DNA from: Novosphingobium sp. Leaf2
Lineage (GTDB): Bacteria; Pseudomonadota; Alphaproteobacteria; Sphingomonadales; Sphingomonadaceae
Length of the DNA: 64,000 nt
Reading direction: 5' to 3'
NCBI RefSeq assembly: GCF_001421325.1
Contig: NZ_LMJY01000017.1
Coordinates: 1-64,000 of the forward strand
Shown here: positions 43,895-56,670 of the stretch, piece by piece
Layout: each line of letters opens with the position of its first letter
Position numbering within the stretch: position 1 is the stretch's first letter
Notes under the pieces: generated by a model
Seen by the model: only the letters and a program-made list of their open reading frames with translations
Told to the model about the DNA's origin: nothing
Databases searched by the model: none
Made by a program: the position numbers and the translations under genes

Positions 43895-45613
43895 GTGGCC
43901 GAGACCAAGCGCAACGGCGCAGACCAGCCGATCACCCGCCATCCCCTGTTCCCCGCGATCGCGGCGCTGTGGTGTGGCGCCCTGCTGGGGCTTGCCAGCC
44001 TGGCGATCGGCCCTGCCGTCGTCGAGCGGCTGGTGCTGGCGACCGGCCTGCACAAGGTCATCCCGATGGCAGCGCCGCCGCTGGGCACGACCACGCGCAT
44101 CCTGATGGCCCTGCTGGCAACCGGGCTGGGCGCGGCGATCGGCGCCGTTCTGGCGCGCCGCTTGTCCGGCCGGACCAAGGTGGTGGCAGATGAAGCCACG
44201 CTCATCGACACCGACGTTGTCGCCGTGGCCGAGCCGGAAGCCCCGCGCCGTCGCCGCGGCCTGACAGCCAGGGTCGAGGATGTCGCTCCCGATTATGCCG
44301 AGCCCGTGCCCTTGCCCGGCACTGCGCCGCAGATCCTCGACGTTGCCGAGTTCGACATCAACAGCTTCGATGCCGCGCCCGTAGACGAATCGCCGTTTCG
44401 TCCGCGCCCTGCTGCACATGACTTTTCCGAAGATGCGGACGATGACGTAACGCTGCCAGCCTGGCTGGATGCCGAAACCGCGTGGCATGAACCAGCGCAC
44501 GAGCCTGCCATAGTGACGTTCAACACCCAGCCGCCCAGCGGCGCGCAGGTCTTTAAGTCCGCGCTTGACGATGCCACGCGTGATCAGGCCGAGCCGGCCC
44601 ACGATGAGAACGACGTTGAGCCCGCGCAGGAGTCCGTGCAGGAGTCCGTGCAGGAGTCCGTGCAGTCTGGCCCAAGCCGCCTGTTCGCAGCCTATGCGCG
44701 CATTGCCGGTTCGGCTGGCGACCAAGAGGATCGCGCCCAGCCTGCTGAGCGCGCTGCACGAGACGCCAACGAGCCAGGCTTCCGCCTCCTGCCGCGTCTG
44801 CCGCGCGGTGACCACGCCGGGCCCGTATCCGAACCCGTGGCCGAGACGCCGCACCTGGCTGAGCAGCCTTTCGTGCCGGAGACGACGGACCCGAAAGCTG
44901 CCGAGGGTGAGGCCCTGGCCTTTCCTGCAGATCATGCTGACGACGCGCCGGCTGCCAGCAATACCGGTCGCCGCATCGCCGAGGCCGATCTGGACGATCT
45001 GTCGCCGGTGGAATTGCTGGAGCGCCTTGCGTTGGCGATGGCTCAGCGCCGTGAGGCATCCAGGCGCGCCGCAGACGCCCGGTCGGCGGAAGCGACGTTC
45101 GCGCCGCCCCCACCCGCGGTGCCATCTGCGCTGCGCTCTATCCCCACCGACGATGGCCAGGGCGAGGGCGGTAGTTCCTTCGCCGCGCAGGCCGCGCCGC
45201 GCCATATCGGCCTGGCTGCGATCCCGCGCGACACCCCCACCGATGCCATCGCCTTCCCCAGCAGCCCGTTTTCGCGCAATGCCGCGTTTGCCGCAGCGGC
45301 ATGGCCCGAGGACGAGGCTGATGAAGTACCGGCTGAAGCGGGCGAGACGCTCGACCAGGGCTACGCATCGCTCCTCAACTTGTCCCGCAACGCCGGGCCG
45401 CGCGCTTCCGTCCTGCGTTTCGAGACACCGGACGAGAACGACGCCGCTCCGCCAGAGACCGCCGCCGCTGATGACGACGTGACCCCTGATGATCCGGCTG
45501 CAACGTTGCAGACCCGCCCCTTCGATGCGCCCGAACGGCCCGATACTGGCGATACTGAGAGCGCGCTGCGCGCTGCGCTCGCTACCCTGCAGCGCATGAG
45601 CGGCGCTGCCTGA
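43895..45613 (+). CDS. hypothetical two-TM protein with a long acidic disordered tail
   Basis: A 572-aa protein with a GTG start. Two hydrophobic segments lie at about residues 18-48 and 66-90 (ILMALLATGLGAAIGAVLAR). The remaining ~480 residues are Ala-, Glu-, Asp- and Pro-rich and look disordered, with a QESV tandem repeat. Short ordered islands include ARRLSGRTKV and DLSPVELLERLALAMAQRRE. The codon pattern is like its neighbours. I do not recognise a function. It is followed by a strong terminator, so it forms the end of a unit starting with the glycosyltransferase or its own. Confidence 0.8.
   Translation: MAETKRNGADQPITRHPLFPAIAALWCGALLGLASLAIGPAVVERLVLATGLHKVIPMAAPPLGTTTRILMALLATGLGAAIGAVLARRLSGRTKVVADEATLIDTDVVAVAEPEAPRRRRGLTARVEDVAPDYAEPVPLPGTAPQILDVAEFDINSFDAAPVDESPFRPRPAAHDFSEDADDDVTLPAWLDAETAWHEPAHEPAIVTFNTQPPSGAQVFKSALDDATRDQAEPAHDENDVEPAQESVQESVQESVQSGPSRLFAAYARIAGSAGDQEDRAQPAERAARDANEPGFRLLPRLPRGDHAGPVSEPVAETPHLAEQPFVPETTDPKAAEGEALAFPADHADDAPAASNTGRRIAEADLDDLSPVELLERLALAMAQRREASRRAADARSAEATFAPPPPAVPSALRSIPTDDGQGEGGSSFAAQAAPRHIGLAAIPRDTPTDAIAFPSSPFSRNAAFAAAAWPEDEADEVPAEAGETLDQGYASLLNLSRNAGPRASVLRFETPDENDAAPPETAAADDDVTPDDPAATLQTRPFDAPERPDTGDTESALRAALATLQRMSGAA
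44627..44662 (+). repeat. three tandem copies of a 12-bp unit (QESV repeat)
   Basis: caggagtccgtg is repeated three times without mismatch and codes for QESVQESVQESV. Copy-number change would stay in frame. Confidence 0.95.
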
Positions 45614-45642
45614 CGGTCAGACGGTTTTGCCCCGATAATCTG

Positions 45643-45676
45643 AAAACCCCGCTCGGCCTGGTCGAGCGGGGTTTTT
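45643..45676 (+). terminator. rho-independent terminator
   Basis: AACCCCGCTCG pairs with CGAGCGGGGTT around a 7-nt loop, followed by a T tract. It lies 30 bp after the 572-aa gene and before gltB. Confidence 0.92.
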
Positions 45677-45877
45677 CTATAATAAAATTGCCTGAAGCGG
45701 CGCTCCGGCCGTCACCATCCTGCGCCGATAGGCCGCTTCGCCATTGCAAAAACGTCTCACAATCGTCATGGGGACCTTTGGGGTCACTAAAACGCGTGGG
45801 GTTTGCGCACGATTCGTGCGCGATCCGCAGGCGCGCCGGTAGGCCCCGGTAAAAAGATGACAGGATGGGTTCTATCG

Positions 45878-50515
<4,638 letters not shown>

Positions 50516-50534
50516 GATTTAGGATCGTATCATC

Positions 50535-51968
50535 ATGGGCAAGGAAACCGGCTTCCTCGAACTCGACCGTCAGGACCGCACGTACGGTCCGGTCGAGGAT
50601 CGGCTGAAGACCTACAAAGAATTCGTCGTCCCGCTTTCCAAGGAGACGCTGCAGGGCCAGGCCTCGCGCTGCATGAACTGCGGCGTGCCGCATTGCCACA
50701 CCGGCTGTCCGGTCAACAACCTGATCCCGGACTGGAATCACCTCGTCTACGAGGACGATTTCCGCAACGCGCTGGACATGCTGCACCAGACCAACAACTT
50801 CCCCGAGTTTACCGGTCGGATCTGCCCCGCTCCGTGCGAGGCGGCGTGCACGCTCAACATCATCGATGCACCCGTCACCATCAAGTCGGTGGAATGCGCG
50901 ATCATCGACAAGGGGTGGCAGGAAGGCTGGGTAACCCCCCAGCCCGCCAAGCAGCGCACCGGCAAGTCGGTGGCTGTCGTCGGTTCCGGGCCTGCCGGCA
51001 TGGCTTGCGCGCAGCAGCTGGCGCGCGCCGGCCATGCAGTCACCGTGTTCGAGAAGAACGACCGCGTGGGCGGCCTGATGCGTTACGGCATCCCGGACTT
51101 CAAGCTGGAGAAGCACCTCATCAATCGCCGGATGGTGCAGATGATGGCCGAAGGCGTCGAATTCCGCACCTCGGTCGAAGTCGGCGTGACGGTATCGGTT
51201 GCCTCGCTGAAGGAAAACTTCGATGCGGTGGTGTTCGCCGGCGGTGCAGAAGACCCGCGCCCGCTGGACATCCCCGGCTTCGAATTGCCTGGCGTGCGCT
51301 TCGCGATGGAATTCCTGACCCAGCAGAACAAGCGCAATGCGGGCGACGATGAACTGCGCGCCGCACCGCGCGGCACGCTGAGCGCTGCGGGCAAGCATGT
51401 CATCGTCATTGGCGGCGGCGATACCGGATCGGACTGCGTGGGCACCTCCAACCGCCAGGGCGCGGCCTCCGTCACCCAGCTGGAAATCATGCCGCGTCCG
51501 CCCGAAAAGGAAGACAAGGCGCTGTCCTGGCCGTTCTGGCCGCTCAAGCTGCGTACGTCCTCCAGCCACGAGGAAGGCGCCGAGCGCGACTGGGCGGTGC
51601 TGACCAAGCGCGTGGTGGGCGACAACGACGTCAAGGGCCTGGAATGTGTGCGGGTCGAATGGAAAGACGGCCGCATGCACGAAGTGCCCGGCAGCGAATT
51701 CACGCTCAAGGCCGACATGATCTTCCTGGCGATGGGCTTCATGGGCCCGCGCAAGGCCGGCATGATCGACCAGTCGGGCGTGGATCTGGATGCACGCGGC
51801 AACGTCAAGGCCGATGTGCTGCGCTACCAGACGAGCGACGAGAAGATCTGGTCGTGCGGGGATATGCGGCGCGGCCAGTCACTGGTGGTCTGGGCGATCC
51901 GTGAGGGGCGCCAGTGCGCCCGCTCTGTGGATGAAGCGCTGATGGGCGCCAGCCTGCTGCCGCGCTGA
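50535..51968 (+). CDS. gltD: glutamate synthase small subunit
   Basis: A 477-aa FAD/NADPH-binding iron-sulfur protein. The N-terminal cluster cysteines are in [17 protein letters not shown] and [13 protein letters not shown]. The FAD motif is [20 protein letters not shown], and the NADPH domain has [20 protein letters not shown]. It delivers electrons from NADPH to GltB. It is in an operon with gltB, and a strong hairpin follows its stop. Confidence 0.96.
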   Translation: MGKETGFLELDRQDRTYGPVEDRLKTYKEFVVPLSKETLQGQASRCMNCGVPHCHTGCPVNNLIPDWNHLVYEDDFRNALDMLHQTNNFPEFTGRICPAPCEAACTLNIIDAPVTIKSVECAIIDKGWQEGWVTPQPAKQRTGKSVAVVGSGPAGMACAQQLARAGHAVTVFEKNDRVGGLMRYGIPDFKLEKHLINRRMVQMMAEGVEFRTSVEVGVTVSVASLKENFDAVVFAGGAEDPRPLDIPGFELPGVRFAMEFLTQQNKRNAGDDELRAAPRGTLSAAGKHVIVIGGGDTGSDCVGTSNRQGAASVTQLEIMPRPPEKEDKALSWPFWPLKLRTSSSHEEGAERDWAVLTKRVVGDNDVKGLECVRVEWKDGRMHEVPGSEFTLKADMIFLAMGFMGPRKAGMIDQSGVDLDARGNVKADVLRYQTSDEKIWSCGDMRRGQSLVVWAIREGRQCARSVDEALMGASLLPR

Positions 51969-51976
51969 TCGCGGGG

Positions 51977-52006
51977 GTAAGGGCTGGGGGCGTTCCCCGC
52001 CCTTAC
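51977..52006. terminator. possible bidirectional terminator between gltD and ung
   Basis: GTAAGGGC pairs with GCCCTTAC, with an inner GGGG/CCCC stem. It lies between two convergent genes and overlaps the ung stop codon. No T tract follows on either side, so it may act by another route. Confidence 0.5.
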
Positions 52007-52692
52007 CAGTCGATCGTGCCGCGCCCGTGCTTGGCCAGGAACGCATTGGCCTTGCTGAAATGCCGGCTGCCGAAAAAGCCCCGGTGCGCCGATAGCGGAC
52101 TGGGGTGCGGCGCGCTCAGCACCAGGTGATGGCTGTGGGCAAGGCCCGGCACGCTCATCGCCTTTTTCTGGGCGTGGCTGCCCCATAACAGGAACACGCA
52201 AGGCTCGGGCTTGGCGGCGACGGTGGCGATCGCCGCATCGGTGATCGCTTCCCAGCCGCGGTTCTGGTGCGAACCGGCCTGCCCGTCCTCCACGGTCAGC
52301 GCGTTGTTGAGCAGCAGCACGCCCTGGCGCGCCCAGTGTTCCAGATTGCCGTGTGGAGGAGCGACGACGCCGCAATCGGTGGCAAGCTCCTTGTAGATGT
52401 TCACCAACGATGGCGGCACCCGCACGCCGTGCTGCACCGAAAACGCCAGGCCATGCGCCTGGCCCGCGCCGTGATACGGATCCTGCCCCAGGATCACCAC
52501 CCGCACGTCCTCCAGCGCGGTCAGTTCCAGTGCGCGCAGGCGGCTGCCGCGCGGGGGGTAGATGCGCTTGCCCGCCGCTTCCTCCGCCTTGAGCCAGCCG
52601 CCCAGCTGGCGCGCTTGAGGACTGGCGAGCGCGTCTTTCAGGGCGCCCGCCCAACTGGCGGGAACCGGCTGGTCCTGCGGTGTTGCCGTCAT
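52003..52692 (-). CDS. ung: uracil-DNA glycosylase, family 1
   Basis: A 229-aa protein with all UNG motifs: water-activating GQDPYHG (D71), LLLNNALTVE, LLWGSHAQKK and the minor-groove HPSPLSAHRGFFG loop with the catalytic histidine. It removes uracil from DNA to start base-excision repair. Length and layout are typical. It is convergent with gltD and divergent from the RNase D-like gene. Confidence 0.95.
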   Translation of the reverse strand: MTATPQDQPVPASWAGALKDALASPQARQLGGWLKAEEAAGKRIYPPRGSRLRALELTALEDVRVVILGQDPYHGAGQAHGLAFSVQHGVRVPPSLVNIYKELATDCGVVAPPHGNLEHWARQGVLLLNNALTVEDGQAGSHQNRGWEAITDAAIATVAAKPEPCVFLLWGSHAQKKAMSVPGLAHSHHLVLSAPHPSPLSAHRGFFGSRHFSKANAFLAKHGRGTIDW

Positions 52693-52785
52693 GCCGTCCT
52701 CTTTTGCAAAATTGCGCTAAAACCGAAGGCGCAAACGCGCACGCCATTGCGGAATATCCAGCCAGTCCCTAAGCATTTTCAGATC

Positions 52786-53409
52786 ATGGCTGTCCATCTC
52801 CACGAAGAAGATCTTCCCGCCGGCGTGCTCGCCCCGGGCCCCGTCGCAATCGACACCGAGACGATGGGCCTCATCACCCCGCGTGACCGGCTGTGCCTGG
52901 TGCAGATATCGGATGGCAGGGGGGACGAACATCTCGTCCGCTTCGCGCCCGGTAGCAGCTATGGCGCGCCCAACCTGAAGGCGGTGCTGGCCGATCCCGC
53001 GCGGCTCAAGCTGTATCATTTTGCGCGCTTCGATCTGGCCGCGATAGAACATTACCTTGGCGTCACCGCCGGGCCGGTGTTCTGCACCAAGATCGCCAGC
53101 AAGCTGGTGCGCACGTATACCGATCGTCATGGCCTGAAGGATCTGGTGCGCGAACTGCTGGGCAAGGAAGTGTCCAAGCAGCAGCAGTCGAGCGACTGGG
53201 GCGCGAAGGAACTCACCGACGCGCAGAAGGATTACGCCGCATCCGACGTGCGCTATCTGCATGCGATGCACACCATTCTGGTTGACCGTCTGGCTCGCGA
53301 ACAGCGCACCGCGCTGGCGCAGGCCTGCTTCGATTTCCTGCCCGCGCGCGCGCGGCTCGACCTGGCCGGGTGGCCCGACCACGACATTTTCAGCCACGCG
53401 GCAGCCTGA
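52786..53409 (+). CDS. RNase D-like 3'-5' exonuclease
   Basis: About 207 aa from the ATG at 52786 (the frame extends upstream across ung in antisense). It is a DEDDy exonuclease domain: Exo I AIDTETMGL, Exo II LYHFARFDLAAIEHYLG, and Exo III YAASDVRYLHAMH. It lacks the HRDC domains of full RNase D (about 370 aa), matching the short alphaproteobacterial version. It probably trims tRNA or structured RNA 3' ends. It is 28 bp upstream of lptC, an arrangement I recall as common in this group. Confidence 0.88.
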   Translation: MAVHLHEEDLPAGVLAPGPVAIDTETMGLITPRDRLCLVQISDGRGDEHLVRFAPGSSYGAPNLKAVLADPARLKLYHFARFDLAAIEHYLGVTAGPVFCTKIASKLVRTYTDRHGLKDLVRELLGKEVSKQQQSSDWGAKELTDAQKDYAASDVRYLHAMHTILVDRLAREQRTALAQACFDFLPARARLDLAGWPDHDIFSHAAA

Positions 53410-53437
53410 TCGCGATCACCGGAGTTTCCCAGCCACC

Positions 53438-54085
53438 ATGTCCAGCAATGCCCAACAGATCCGTGACCGCCGCCGGCACTTCGCCGCGCCCGGCGGCTCG
53501 CACGATCGGCTGGTGGCGGTGCTGGGCAAGCTGCTGCCGATGGGAATCGGGCTTGTAGCCGCGATCATGATCCTGGTGCCGCTGTCACCGCGCGGCGAAG
53601 TGAGCTTCCTGCTTGACCGCAAGAAAGTGGCGATCACCAACGAACGGCTGCGGGCTGACGATGCGGCCTATCGCGGCAAGGACAATGACAACCGGGATTT
53701 CACGGTAACCGCCGGCACCGCCGTGCAGCAGACTGCGGCCACACCGATCGTCCAGATGATCGGCCTCAAGGCGCAGATGAACCTGAACGACGGTCCGGCC
53801 AACCTGGTCGCGCCAAACGGTGCCTATAACTACGATACGGACCAGATCGCCATAAACGGCCCTGTCAATTTCAGCGCACCGGACGGGTATCGCATGATCA
53901 CCCGCAACGTGCAGATCGACGTCAAGAAGAAGACGGCGGTGGGCGAAGGCGGTGTGAACGGCACGGTTCCGACCGGCACGTTCAGTGCGAACTCCATGCA
54001 CGCGGACCTTGAAAACCGCACCGTGATCCTGGATGGGAGAGCGCATCTGCGCATGACGCCCGGCCAGATGAGGATACCCAAATGA
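53438..54085 (+). CDS. lptC: LPS export ABC transporter periplasmic protein LptC
   Basis: About 215 aa from the ATG at 53438. An N-terminal membrane anchor (about residues 28-50, LGKLLPMGIGLVAAIMILVP) is followed by a periplasmic beta-jellyroll domain (VTAGTAVQQTA, GAYNYDTDQIAINGPVNF, and the EGGVNGTVPTGTFSANSMHA region). LptC passes LPS from the inner-membrane transporter to LptA. Its stop overlaps the lptA start (ATGA). Confidence 0.88.
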   Translation: MSSNAQQIRDRRRHFAAPGGSHDRLVAVLGKLLPMGIGLVAAIMILVPLSPRGEVSFLLDRKKVAITNERLRADDAAYRGKDNDNRDFTVTAGTAVQQTAATPIVQMIGLKAQMNLNDGPANLVAPNGAYNYDTDQIAINGPVNFSAPDGYRMITRNVQIDVKKKTAVGEGGVNGTVPTGTFSANSMHADLENRTVILDGRAHLRMTPGQMRIPK

Positions 54086-54615
54086 CGCGCCTTGCCCACA
54101 AACTTACCTTGCGTGCCGCCATCACTGTTCCGGTGCTGGGCCTGGCCGCGTTTGCGGCGCTGCCCCAAGGCGAGGCGCAGGCGATCAGCGGCCACAATTC
54201 CAATGCGCCGGTTGATTACTCGGCTGACCGAATCGAACTGCAGGACAAGCAGGATCGGGTGATCCTGTCCGGAAACGTCGATGTGAAGCAGGCCGAACTG
54301 CGCCTGCAGGCGGCGCGCACGGTGGTGAACTTTACCAACCAGGGCCAGATGCAGATCCAGCGCATCACCGCCAGCGGCGGCGTTTCTGTCACCCGGCCCG
54401 GCGAAACCGCTGCCGGTGATGTGGGGGTGTACGATTTCAACAAGCGGATCATCACCATGACGGGCAATGCCACCGTCAAGCGCGCTAATGGCGACACGCT
54501 GCGCGGCGGCCGGCTGGTGGTGGATTTGAACAGCGGCATTTCCTCCGCCTCCAGCGGACCGGGCGGGCGGGTCTCGGGCACCTTCAGCGTGCCCAAGCAG
54601 AACACCAACAAGTAA
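54082..54615 (+). CDS. lptA: LPS transport periplasmic protein LptA (OstA-like)
   Basis: A 177-aa protein with a signal peptide ending GEAQA. The OstA-like domain has PVDYSADRIELQDKQDRVIL and SGNVDVKQAELRLQAARTVV, with a late ITMTGNATVKRANGDTLRGG block. LptA forms the periplasmic bridge for LPS. The usual next gene, lptB, is not here; instead the convergent antiporter gene begins 42 bp further on. Confidence 0.92.
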   Translation: MTRLAHKLTLRAAITVPVLGLAAFAALPQGEAQAISGHNSNAPVDYSADRIELQDKQDRVILSGNVDVKQAELRLQAARTVVNFTNQGQMQIQRITASGGVSVTRPGETAAGDVGVYDFNKRIITMTGNATVKRANGDTLRGGRLVVDLNSGISSASSGPGGRVSGTFSVPKQNTNK

Positions 54616-54656
54616 CCTCAGTCCTCAGCCGCAAACGGCACGCGTGCAAGGCCGGC

Positions 54657-56213
54657 TCAAACCGGCGTCTGCACGCTGTCGCCCATCGCCAGCCGGACCT
54701 GCTCCTCCTCCAGATCGAGCTCGCGAATCAGGGTGGCCAGCGTTTCGCCATCAAGCTCGCCGCGGTGTTCGCGCAGCTTGGTTCGCGCCGCGTCCAGCGC
54801 CGCCAGCCGCTCGTCCACAATGGCGCGCAGACGCTGCTGATCGAACACGTGCCCTTCGCGCGCGGCATGAGCTTCTGATCGCCTGATGCCGGCCAGCACG
54901 TCGTGAGTCGTCCCTTCGTTCTGCGTGCCTATGCCGGCAATGGCCGCCGCCACGATGGCGCGCGCTTCCACCAGAGCCGGGCTGGCGGCCGCGATATCCG
55001 GATCGCGCAAGTCGAACCAGCCGATCAGCAGCTTCAAGGTGGTGCCCTGCAGAACCAGCGTTGACAGGATCGAACAGAAAGCAAGGAACACGATCAGGTC
55101 CCGCGCTTCGAACGTACTGGGCAGCGCCAGTGCGGCGGCCAGGCTGACGACACCGCGCATACCGGTCCAGGAAATGATCGTGGGATAGCTGAGCGGCGGC
55201 GTGAACTTGCCCCCGCGCAGCACCGCGACGACCGCGTTGGCGGGATAGAAGGTGGCGAAGACCCACACGAACCGCGAAACGATCAACGTGACCGCCAGCG
55301 CAAGGCCCAAGGTGGCGAGATGGGCCGCGCTGTAGTCTTCTAGGCGGGACAGGATGCCATGCAGTTGCAGGCCGACCAGCAGGAACACCAGGCTTGCCAG
55401 CACGAACTCGATGAGCTGCCAGGCGCTGGCGCTTTCCAGCCGGGTGGTTGCCGTCAACTTCACCTGCGCGCGTCCGATCAGGCCGCCGCACGCCACCGCC
55501 GCCAGCACGCCCGAGCCTTCTATGCGCTCGGCGAGCAGATAAGCGGCGAACGCAGCCAGAAACGATACCACGATTTCAAGATGCTTGTCCTTGAGGCGGC
55601 GCATCAGCCAGTTGGCGCCCAGCCCGACAAGGACACCGACCAGCGTGCCTACTACTGCGATCAGCGCAAAGCTGCCCAATGCCGAGCCCACGCTTGCAAC
55701 TGAGGCCGCCGTCGCGCCGATGGCGAAGCGGTATAGCACCAGCGCGGACGCATCGTTGATCAGGCTTTCGCCTTCCAGCACCGCAACAATCCGTTTGGGC
55801 AGCTTGAAGCGCTTGAGCACCGATGCGGCTGCGACGGCATCAGGCGGGGCGACGATGGCACCCAGCGCGATCGCAGCCGTCCAGCTTAAGCCCGGGATCA
55901 GCTGGCGGGCCACCAGCGCCACCGCGCCGGCAGTGAACAGCACGGCCCCGAAGGCCAGCAGGACGATGAAGACGATGTTGGTCTTGAACATCGTCCAGTC
56001 GGTGCGCAGCGCGCTGGCTTGCAACAGGGGCGGCAGGAACAAGGCCAGCGCCAGCTCCGGCTTCAAGGGAACGTGAAAGATGCCCGGCACGAACGCCAGG
56101 ACCATCCCGCCCAGGATCAGCATCACCGCTGACGGAACCTCCAGCTGGCGCGCCAGCAGCGTCAAAGCCAGCGCGACCGCCAGCAGGATCAGTATCGCCT
56201 GGAGGATGTTCAC
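54657..56213 (-). CDS. cation/proton antiporter, CPA1 (Na+/H+ exchanger) family
   Basis: About 518 aa if started at the GTG at 56213, which directly precedes the first membrane helix; an ATG at 56270 and longer frames are possible. About twelve helices include FLPPLLQASALRTDW and ALGAIVAPPDAVAAASVLKR, the ion-binding PPDAV motif, then LEGESLINDASALVLYRFAI. A cytoplasmic charged tail of about 130 aa follows. This is the NhaP/NHE branch that exchanges Na+ or K+ for protons in pH and salt homeostasis. It is convergent with lptA. Confidence 0.88.
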   Translation of the reverse strand: MNILQAILILLAVALALTLLARQLEVPSAVMLILGGMVLAFVPGIFHVPLKPELALALFLPPLLQASALRTDWTMFKTNIVFIVLLAFGAVLFTAGAVALVARQLIPGLSWTAAIALGAIVAPPDAVAAASVLKRFKLPKRIVAVLEGESLINDASALVLYRFAIGATAASVASVGSALGSFALIAVVGTLVGVLVGLGANWLMRRLKDKHLEIVVSFLAAFAAYLLAERIEGSGVLAAVACGGLIGRAQVKLTATTRLESASAWQLIEFVLASLVFLLVGLQLHGILSRLEDYSAAHLATLGLALAVTLIVSRFVWVFATFYPANAVVAVLRGGKFTPPLSYPTIISWTGMRGVVSLAAALALPSTFEARDLIVFLAFCSILSTLVLQGTTLKLLIGWFDLRDPDIAAASPALVEARAIVAAAIAGIGTQNEGTTHDVLAGIRRSEAHAAREGHVFDQQRLRAIVDERLAALDAARTKLREHRGELDGETLATLIRELDLEEEQVRLAMGDSVQTPV

Positions 56214-56670
56214 GCGGCTGGCGCACCTGTCCTTGCCCAAAGCACGCGCAGATGCCCGTAAATTGCGCATGAGCGACGGCCCGCCGCGTTCAAGGTGGTG
56301 TATTCTCCCATTGTCCTTCTCCGGGCCGGCTGATCCACGATCAAGGCCCGGCCCCTGCTTTGGTTCCCCCAAAAGCTGGCCTCAAAGCGGGGGGATGGAC
56401 GGAAGATGGCGCGGTTAATTTGCGCCAGCGACAATGAAAGCGGGCTGCCGAGCGTATTGATCGCCCGCCCGCTAAGTGGAAGCATCGCAGAGCAAGATGG
56501 CGCGATCGCCGGCACCCGCCGGTGATGCAGGCCGAACGGCGAGCTTCAAAGCCAGATCACAGAACCGGGCCGGTACGAGCGCGGCACACACATACACCAG
56601 GAGGATAACGCGGGGCCCGCATGCTCATGGCAGCGCAGCTCCGGTTTTTCAGCGCATGGGGGTTAAGTCT
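56214..56670. other. divergent upstream region of the antiporter and TonB receptor genes
   Basis: A 457-bp stretch. It holds the two promoters and, on the plus strand, an AGGAGG at 56599-56604 followed by a 17-codon open frame (ATG 56621, stop 56672-56674). The stop of this frame overlaps the receptor's ATG. No other gene is evident. Confidence 0.5.

Noticed and set aside
44627..44662. 12-bp repeat as a phase-variation switch
   Set aside because: Unit length is a multiple of three, so copy changes would not turn the gene on or off.
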